Positions 50,414 through 64,000 of a stretch of 64,000 bases of DNA are shown one piece after another. Every line of letters starts with the position of its first letter. Within the stretch, counting starts at the first letter, position 1. Location: contig NW_019775914.1 in assembly GCF_001039355.2 (NCBI RefSeq), forward strand, positions 86,633-150,632. The letters are read 5' to 3'. Below the pieces are notes generated by a model. That model saw only the letters and a program-made list of their open reading frames with translations. It made no database searches and was not told the origin of the DNA. The translations under genes and the position numbers were made by a program. This stretch comes from Lingula anatina. Lineage: Eukaryota > Brachiopoda > Lingulata > Lingulida > Lingulidae.

Positions 50414-51403
50414 TATATGGGAGCGGGATAATTTGGCAAAAGTTGTTGTAGGCACAGTAGGCTATTCCTTAAAATGCTGTGCGAGTGTGTTTTTATGGTT
50501 CTGTTTGAAAATATATGCATGATGAATGGTTTTTCAGACAGAAGCATAGACTGAGAAAACTGAACTAGATAGAGAAGTTTCATGGAGGAAATTCAAATCA
50601 ACAAAGATGAAAAACATATTTAACACAGTTTTAACTTCTTTGCCAAGTGCTTTTGTCAGTTTCATCGACGTTCCATATACCACTGTTGCTTCATCCTTAA
50701 CTATTCTCAGTTTCTCTATATAATAAGAAACCACCAACAGAAAAACCTATTATAGAATAAAATGCTGAATTCAAGTATGGGGATGGTAAAGTAATGGTTT
50801 GGGAAATTTTCTCCCCCCCCCCCCTCCCCAACCCCCTCAAGTAAAAATTCTATTTGCTGGAAAATCCATATTAGGATACCTTTAATGTGTTACAATGAAG
50901 CGGACGCACACGGTGGATTAGCATTATAAGCGTATCTGTGTCTCAACACCAACCAGATACGTTTTATTAGAGACATTACACACCTCATTAATTATTCCTA
51001 TACTCAAAACATCAAACTGTAGATAAGTTGTTCAAATGGGATTTAATTTACATGTTAGATTAATATGCCAAAATGCGGGCCTAGCTTACGCGAGACCGAT
51101 TTGATTAACTCATTTATTTATAAAAGTGACATAATGATGGCCATCCATTACGTTTTATTGGATGTATCTATTACATCATGAATCAAACTTTACACGCTGC
51201 TTTGATGTTTTGATGGGATATTGGTTCATTTGTCTACATAAACTATTTCTCTGTAGAGACCATAGAACGGAGAGAAAACACCCATGAGTCACGTAAAACA
51301 TCGGAAATATTGGTAGAAGAAATAAGAGATGAATTGTAGGAGCTATCAGTGATAATTGTTGTCTATAGCAGTTCAGTTTACTCTTTCCTCTCTTGTGTGT
51401 TCT

Positions 51404-51571
51404 CAGGCCCGTAGCCAGGGGGGGTTCGGGGGGTTCGAAAGAACCGCCCCTTTTACTGGGAAAAGGTTCACTCTGGGTAAGATTTGATCTATGTACATGA
51501 AGTTTTTATGGGAAAAGGTCCACTTTTTCAGAAAAAGAACCCCCCTTATGAAATTGCTGGCTACGGGCCTG
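51404..51571 (+). mobile_element. Intact MITE, 168 bp, sister of 29428-29597
   Basis: The same perfect CAGGCCCGTAGCCAG ends, bounded on both sides by GTTCT (5-bp target duplication). The interior is very similar to the copy at 29428-29597, so the family was probably active recently. Confidence 0.9.
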
Positions 51572-54428
51572 GTTCTGTACATAGTTGTGACGACACTAGT
51601 TTCTTCGAGAGGCCAGTTGGGTAATGACATCATTTCTGTGTAAAAAATTCTCACAGGACAAAAATGTGCACAGAATTAGCTAAAGAAATATCTATAAATA
51701 TCTGGTAAAAAATCATCTGTGACCCTGATAGAGGATATAACAGCAACGGCACAGTTTACGGCTTTCAACTTAGCGTGACGTCACATCGATTACGTCAGTC
51801 AGCAATCCTTAAAAGGAGATCTGTCGAGATCTGACTAGATTTTAATCATTTTCGACCGTCAGTGCCATGACAACACTAGCTTAGATTTTTGGCGTTTTTC
51901 TAAATGTGTGTTAAAAGCGTGATAAACTATGGATCCACCCAGTTTGAAAAACGTGGGATTGGAAATCCTGTTATTTTAACATTGGCTTCTGTGACCATCT
52001 GTTTGATCGAACTTGTGAGTAGCACTTAGTGGCAAGGTTGTTACTTAGAACTCAGCTGCGAAGACCTTTTCGCAGGTGCAAATTCACAGCCACTTTAAGG
52101 GCATCTCAAAGCAAATGAAGATTTTGTTTTAGATAGTCAATTTTAATTATAGTCCGCCAGATTGAAATGCATTCCATTTCCATCCCTCCTCCTGAATGTT
52201 ATGCTCGGTCGACATTTGCGTTTCTTTGTCTCATATAATGCCAATCATGGACCTTTGAATTATTTTATATTGGATTCATAAAGGGTGTTAACAGAGTCAA
52301 TGTGATGCTAAAATGGCCTTATAGATGCACTTCTATAAGGTCCTCAGTGGTGTCAATTCTTGTTAAATTCCCATCGAAAAGATTCTACATACAAATCCTT
52401 CAAAGGCATGTTACATTTTTGTAATAAAAGCTTTGAAAGTCGCTTTATATCTGGGAGAGAAACTAAAGACATAGCAACAGAGTGATTGAACGGGTGTTTC
52501 CTTCTCGTTTTTCAAGATAACGATTGAAGGCAGACGGGAACAAAAAGACCACTTTTTAACTAAAAACAAATTTAGCTCGTTTCCCACTGAGATCGTTGTG
52601 TTGTTTCAGCGTCTATTTGAATGTAATTAACTTCCTGCCTCTGGTGAAAAATTTCCTCCAATTGAAAACGCCGTTTATTAGGGCTATCCGATTCATTGTT
52701 AAGACTTCTCAAAAAAGATTCGTTTTATAGATATTAATATTTTTACTTATTAATTGATTATCTATTTGATTAAAGTATGCTAGAATTTTTGTCACTTTAT
52801 TTCCAACAAAATGGCAGTTAAACTGCAGACAGAAGGGGCGATTTTGCACCACTGCACATGCCTATTGGGTATGCTATATCGAACGATTTCCAAGTAAACA
52901 AAATTTAGGAATGAAAATCAAGCTTTGAATGAAGATGAGAAAAGACTGGCTGTGATAAATATCGCTTTGCCACCTGGAAAATAAGATGAGAAATGCTGCC
53001 CACTCGCAGGATGCGAATTATTGCCGCTAAATACTGCATTAAAAGATTTTGATAGCGTTTTCAATATTTCACTCCCAGTTGCGTAACGTCAGCTTCACTT
53101 ATTCCTTCATTCAGAACATTAATTGTTGACGCAATTGCCAGATATTTTTTATTACTTTGCTCGTTCCTGTGGGAAATTCTACACGCTCTCTCGTCATTAT
53201 TAGCCTACCTGCGTAGTCTCGAATTACGAGCTTTTTTTCTTCTTTTCTTTTTTTCTCTCTATCAATCACAATGATCAATAACATGTCCGTTTTATTTAGG
53301 AAAGAAATAAAGAAAAAGGAAGGAAAAGGCAAGAACAAAGAAAGAAAGCTTCGTATGCCTGAATTACTCAGACCGAAAGCGTAAAATAAATAAGATATAT
53401 AATAATTTTAACTACCCTTTCATTCCCTGCCTTTGCATCTATTAACGTGAACTTTGCAGTGAGTGTCTTCTCTACATGCTTTCCCTTCAAAATTCCCCGT
53501 AGTGGGACAGTCTTTTTTTATTATTTTTATCTATTAAATTAAACAACTATTCGCTTATTGTAAGCAGAAAAGCATTACTATTTTCAACTATTTTCTGACA
53601 TGATTTTCCTAGGCACCATTTTCTTCGTTCCTTGGGTCCATCTCTTACTTAGTTCACGAAACCTTCTGTGAGATTAAGACTTTTTACTTATTCCCCCGAG
53701 TTACTGTCCACGTGAATTAGCCTTTAAACTAAATTTGAAAGAAACCTCGCCAGAGTCCGATTTTTCCTGTTGGGATCTTCGTCCCAGCAAACCATGCAGC
53801 GCTGTTCGTTGTGGTAGTTGGGATAAAAAAAATTTACCTTCATCCGCTATGCAGATTCTTAAGAATGGCACAAAATAATTACCAAAAACAAATATATTTT
53901 GTACTTTTGTTCAGCGACTGTGATTACATAATAACATTCCTATTTTCATAAATTTATACATGCAATTTTTGTAAAATGAGGCAAGAATCGCTTTTACTGT
54001 CGACATACCTGTACAAATGAATAATTTAAAACACCACAAATTAATCTTCTATCCTGCTTTAGGGTGATTTGTCATCTTTTTTTTTTCACTTTCGATTCTA
54101 AACTATTGACCTATAAGAGGTTTAATATATAAAAAGCAAAGCAGTTTTCCTTAATAATAGGCGGGCCATTTTTTTTTAGAAATTTAAATGCAAATTTACT
54201 CATTTGTGAAACGACCAATGTTTTGAAAATTACATTAATTCTACAATATAGTCTCCGTTTCGATAAATAATCTACAAGTCGCACTGGCTGCAGACCTTCC
54301 GCTGTCGTGTCCTCTAAGATGATAAACTCCTCCATTGATTGAATATATCACTGTAATGTCATACGAAACATGTCAGCTTTACCCACTGACGCCACTGGGT
54401 GTATCACGTGTTTATCACGTCCTCCGGT
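51572..54428. other. Intergenic, no gene seen
   Basis: AT-rich sequence between the MITE and the last PDCD6 exon. It must include the 3' UTR of the distal PDCD6 transcript. I could not choose a polyadenylation signal. Confidence 0.4.
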
Positions 54429-59886
<5,458 letters not shown>

Positions 59887-60455
59887 ATTTACTTCCGCTC
59901 TCGTGATATCTCGTTTGTAGAAGTATCTTATTGAATTTTCTTAATACATTTCATTCTCGTGATGACCCAAAGAGTGTAAATACATATACTTTGAAATGAA
60001 CTGGTTGACTTTTCTGATTATCAGACATATATGATACTATATGTCAATAATTTTAGGACGTGGATACAGGTACCCATCATTCCTTGTTCAACATAAACAA
60101 TATGGTGGAAGTGAAGGAAATTTGAAATGTGAGTTGATTCATTTTGCTTTGTTGTGCGATTGAGACAAATGCCATGCATTGTGCCTACCCAAAAATAGTA
60201 AAATTATCATTTTATCTGTTAAAATTTCCCATGTTCTTTTTGTTGAAATATTCTAAATAATGACATTCTTCATAGCTGTCTTGGAATTGACATTCAGTTT
60301 GACATGCAATTTTAGATTAGCATATATGACATGTAACTATCTGTTTGAATTTAAATCAAAATAATGATAGTAAGCTAACATTGAGATAATTTAATAGTCA
60401 TTGTCAGTGAAATACTTGAAATTAGTAGTCTACATAACACTTTATGTCCTTTCAG
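59887..60455. promoter_or_regulatory. Shared (bidirectional) promoter region and 5' leader
   Basis: PDCD6 (minus) and the coiled-coil gene (plus) start head to head here. An ETS-like ACTTCCG lies at 59891-59897. A probable 5' non-coding exon of the plus gene ends at 60128 (donor AAT|GTGAGT) and contains a short upstream open frame, ATG at 60102 to TGA at 60125. The first coding exon starts at 60456 after TCCTTTCAG. Confidence 0.55.
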
Positions 60456-60478
60456 TGGCTATAAACACAAAGATAAAA

Positions 60479-63400
60479 ATGAGTCGTCAGCTTGGGAAGC
60501 AGCGTGCCATGAGTGCGGGACCAGATGCCAAGGTTGCCAGACAGATGATGGCACAGTTGAGGCAGGAGCTACTGGAGTGCAAATCAGAATTACAGAAGAC
60601 CACCGACCAGCTGAACTGTTTAGTTATGCTGGTAAAGAGGTATACTGTGACTCTTTAATCTGGATCTTTGGTCATCTTTCATCCAGTTATCTGTTTAAAT
60701 TATTGATTTGAAATATTTTTAGTCAGTAAATCTTTCTCACATTTGCTTGGATATATACTGAACAAAAATATAAATGCCCTATGTGAATTATTTATGTAAA
60801 ACATAATGGGCTACGGGCAGAACACACAGTAATCTGCAGCATATTGAACAAAATTAACTTTGTATGATATAATACATATATCCCATAATATTGATAAAAA
60901 TTTTTAAATTATTGGGTAGAGCGTTTGTATTTTTGATCAGTATACATTATTCATTCATCATCAACATCATATCTTCACACCTTGTGGAGCATGAGGCAGG
61001 GCACACATCTCTGGATGGTCCTTTAATCATTTGCTCCTCAATTAAATCTGTCAGTCGTGTTTGTATGACTTGTTTTAACAGATGCAGATGAGTTCTTTTC
61101 TGTGTGTAATATATGGAATATTTACAGGGCATGGACCGGGGACAAAGCTGCAGCAATACATGTAGCTAATGTGGTTGGTAAGTATTCACATTGAACACAT
61201 ATTGAAAACTTAATTTGTGGAGGATATGGCCTTATTACTTCTCCATCCATAAAAAAGAATGATTAATGTACAAGAAATTAAATCATGCTAATTATAAGCT
61301 TTGTGACATTAAAATATATTTGATTGTACAACAGCTTGTGTATTTATAAGTTAGTAAATTATAGTGAACAAACAAATGAAGTAATTGTTAATTAAATCTA
61401 TTGTTGCTGATACGTGTGTAAGATGATCTTAACCTGCAATTATTAGAATAGAAATTTCAAGTCTTCTTATCTTCTTTTTTCTGCACTTGGTTTATTACTA
61501 CATGTAAAATTTCAGGCGTGGCACCTCCTGACTTTGAAGGAAAGGAAAATAACACAATTACACCAAAACCCAAGGTAATTGTTTGGCCTTTGGTACATGA
61601 TTTATCAAATGTAGCAATAGTAAAAAATTCAGAGCTTGAGATTAGAGAAGAAGTGTTTTGTGTAAAGAGATATGAGGCAAAAATCAGTATCATTACTTTT
61701 ATGAAATAGAAATTACATTTATGAAACTGGGTACTTTAGAGTATTTTTACTCTACTTTCATGATCTGAATCATCCACAACTGTCAGTTAGATTGTTCTAG
61801 CAAAGTTTTTGTTTAAAACAAATATCCACGACCTTTTCGCCCATTCACAAAAGAAATTACCAATTTTACAATTTCTGTTAGCTAGTAGCTAGTAAGGTTG
61901 AAAAATATGAAACATTAATATGTTTTATGAGTTTTAAATGTCATCACATGAATGGTCAGTTAATCTGTGCTATGATATTGTCCCTCAGACCAGGTCCCTC
62001 CAGAACTGGGCCTTGCTGACCATAGGGCTGCTGCAGAGGGAATACAAGGCACTGGAGAGAGAGGTCCAAGACAGGCAGAAGATCTTCTTTCAGAGTCGAC
62101 AGGGTTTTCTGGAGGAGCAGCTGATACAGCACCGTGACATGCTGGCTGTTGGTAGGGGACGAGATGGGGGCCACAAACGGACGTCCACCGTGGAGGAAGT
62201 GGACAGGTTGTTCTTAAAGAATCAGAAGGTACTGCACCACAGGGAATTAGAATATTAGCATGTGAAGTTGATCACCCTAGCATGGTTAACTTAAACCAAA
62301 TGCTGAAGCATGTTCTAATTTTGATTTGGCAGAAATTCTCAAGCTTTTTGGCTTTAACAAATTTTTTCTACTATAACTACCCTGTTCTCAGGATCACTTC
62401 ATTTTTCAGAGGTGGAGAGAATGATAACTGATAACATATTTATATTATTTTGATTGTTTTCAAATTTATATGTGACATATCAAAGACAAATTAGTATATA
62501 GATCAAATGAATATTAAAATACTTTGATTGTGAATAGGTCATGTTTTTGCATATTTGTTTAAAATTCTAATGGTAAAACTAAGACAAAATATAATGTTGA
62601 ATTCTAGCCTAGGTTTACTAAATGCGTTATGCTTTTAAAAGGTATTTAAGCCTATTTTATTTACACCTATTCTTCTACTTTCACAATTATCTTAGAAACC
62701 AGACAGAGTGCAGAGTGCCAAGAAGACCAGCAAGCACCTGTACAGGTCACCTCAGAGGGAGGCCGCCTCGGAGGCCGAGCTGACCTGGGCAGACTTGTTC
62801 ATTGAACCTGTACATAACAAAGACACAACTGGGACTGAGGTAGATGCCAACAAGGTGAGATAGGTGTAAGAGCACTAGCTGTAAGGTTTTCAATTGATAA
62901 TACTACAGTCTGCTGTCTGGGTACTGAAGACTTTGTACTTTGTGAATTCTGGTGATTATTCTATTTCTATGTGGCATCTATCTGTTGTAAAAAAAAAAAC
63001 TTTTTGAAATAATTATGGTACTTACTATTTGATTTTGTAAAATTTCTATAGGCCCTACAACCAAACTTCAGGTATTAAAAACATTGAATTTTCTTATTTG
63101 ATATTAACTGTCACTCATTTTGTTTAAAAGGAAAAAATAATAGTCTAATAAGTTGATTATTTCTTTGGTGTCATCTAAGAAACCATTGTTAATGTTGCTA
63201 TCAAATTCTGCTTAATCACTGATCTTTAACACCATATTGTGCTCAGGACATGAGTGAGATCTTCCAACTGACTGGAGATGGTCAAGAAACTGGCCGTGAC
63301 GGACCCCTGGACGGCCACCTGCTGAGAGAGGAGAACAGCTGTAGTAGTGTGGACAATGACCCAGACAGAGTCCACCTGGATTTAGATTATGATGACCCCC

Positions 63401-63878
63401 ACAGGTATACACAGGTAAGTTTATATGTGGACAAGCGTCAGTGAAGTTGAAGCAAGGCCAGTACAATTTTTAAAAGTTAAAAGTGTATTTAATTACTGTT
63501 TATTGTTTCTGCTTTGACTAGAACTATTTTACATGGTTTTAGACAAGATCTGTGATATATGACTATATTCATACTTACACATCTGTTTTTTATACTGCTT
63601 TGAAAAAAATATGTATTTTGAAAATGCTCTTGTAATCTAATTATATTTCCTCATTTAAGTGTATGAAATGAGTAAATGTTTTAATTATTATTATTTCTTT
63701 TTTTCAGTCTGATCTTTTTGATAAGAATGTATTAGGAGTGAAAAAGAACCGCCCAGTCAGTGCCGTACAGCAAAGGTCAGGGGACGCAAAGAGGGCACGA
63801 CCCAAAAGTGCAGGTAAGTCAGCAACGCTGGTCAACACTGACTCTAAGGTGGATTCAGATGCTGTAGCTGGAGCTTGA
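60479..63878 (+). CDS. Uncharacterised coiled-coil protein, 335 aa, 7 coding exons
   Basis: Exons: 60479-60639 (start MSRQLGKQRAMSAG), 61128-61177, 61516-61574, 61989-62228, 62696-62854, 63247-63414 and 63708-63878. Phases match throughout, 1008 nt in all. An earlier in-frame ATG at 60401 is intronic. Helical heptad-like segments lie at about residues 13-50 (QMMAQLRQELLECKSELQKT) and 90-150 (LLTIGLLQREYKALEREV). The end is acidic, then basic. Ser-Ala motifs after Arg-Pro (RPVSA, RPKSA) recall microtubule- or cilium-associated proteins, but this is a weak hint. I do not recognise the family. A donor-like GTAAGT lies inside the last exon at 63814, so a longer isoform is possible. Read-through gives a stop, with AATAAA 55 bases later, which I prefer. 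Confidence 0.82.
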
Positions 63879-63933
63879 TTCAATACAATCACCGGGATTT
63901 TATTTTTTAATGATGGTTCATGATTTTTGGAGT

Positions 63934-63939
63934 AATAAA
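63934..63939 (+). terminator. Probable polyadenylation signal of the coiled-coil gene
   Basis: AATAAA, about 55 bases after the stop codon, with TG-rich sequence (GGTTGTTGTC) following it. Confidence 0.6.
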
Positions 63940-64000
63940 GGAGAACGGTTGTTGTCAGGGGTAAGGGAAATTCTTTTTTAATATGTCCTTCCTGGAGATT

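Overview
This is nuclear DNA of an animal. The genes are split by many GT-AG introns, the sequence is AT-rich with long gene-poor stretches, and microsatellites and short palindromic transposons (MITEs) are abundant. The families present (an SLC9-type Na+/H+ exchanger, a class A peptide-type GPCR, a PDCD6/ALG-2 penta-EF-hand gene, a Ty3/gypsy fragment) are metazoan. The very frequent palindrome TACATGTA and a MITE whose end reads AAAGGGATAATAACTC remind me of lophotrochozoan, particularly mollusc, genomes. That placement is an impression, not a proof. Layout from left to right: (1) 690-10900, plus strand: the 3' part (14 exons, about 679 residues) of a plasma-membrane Na+/H+ exchanger of the NHE3 type; its 5' part lies left of the window. 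Its tail carries a PKA-type LRRAS site formed across a GC-AG intron, a proline-rich segment, RS-rich blocks and a C-terminal DTRL PDZ ligand. Several MITEs sit in its introns. (2) 10901-19500: no gene seen. It holds MITEs and a 2.1 kb sequence present twice in direct orientation with a single N between the copies, probably unmerged allelic contig ends. (3) 19562-20408, minus strand: a small single-pass LRR membrane protein. (4) 22466-24015: a decayed Ty3/gypsy pol fragment, flanked by the two halves of a MITE. (5) 24.1-35.4 kb: intergenic, with repeats. (6) 35398-36489, plus strand: an intronless neuropeptide-type GPCR with LRY in place of DRY. (7) 36.7-54.4 kb: intergenic, including a 1.41 kb non-autonomous DNA transposon with perfect terminal repeats. 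(8) 54429-59886, minus strand: a PDCD6/ALG-2 gene with two interchangeable EF-hand-1 exons and two alternative terminal EF-hand-5 exons, one of which has lost calcium ligands. (9) 60479-63878, plus strand: a complete gene for an unrecognised 335-residue coiled-coil protein, head to head with PDCD6 across a short shared promoter region. The genes do not form a pathway. The two most interesting items are the PDCD6 locus, where alternative exons would change individual calcium-binding hands, and the regulatory tail of the exchanger. No prokaryote-type defence system, CRISPR array, rRNA or convincing tRNA is present.
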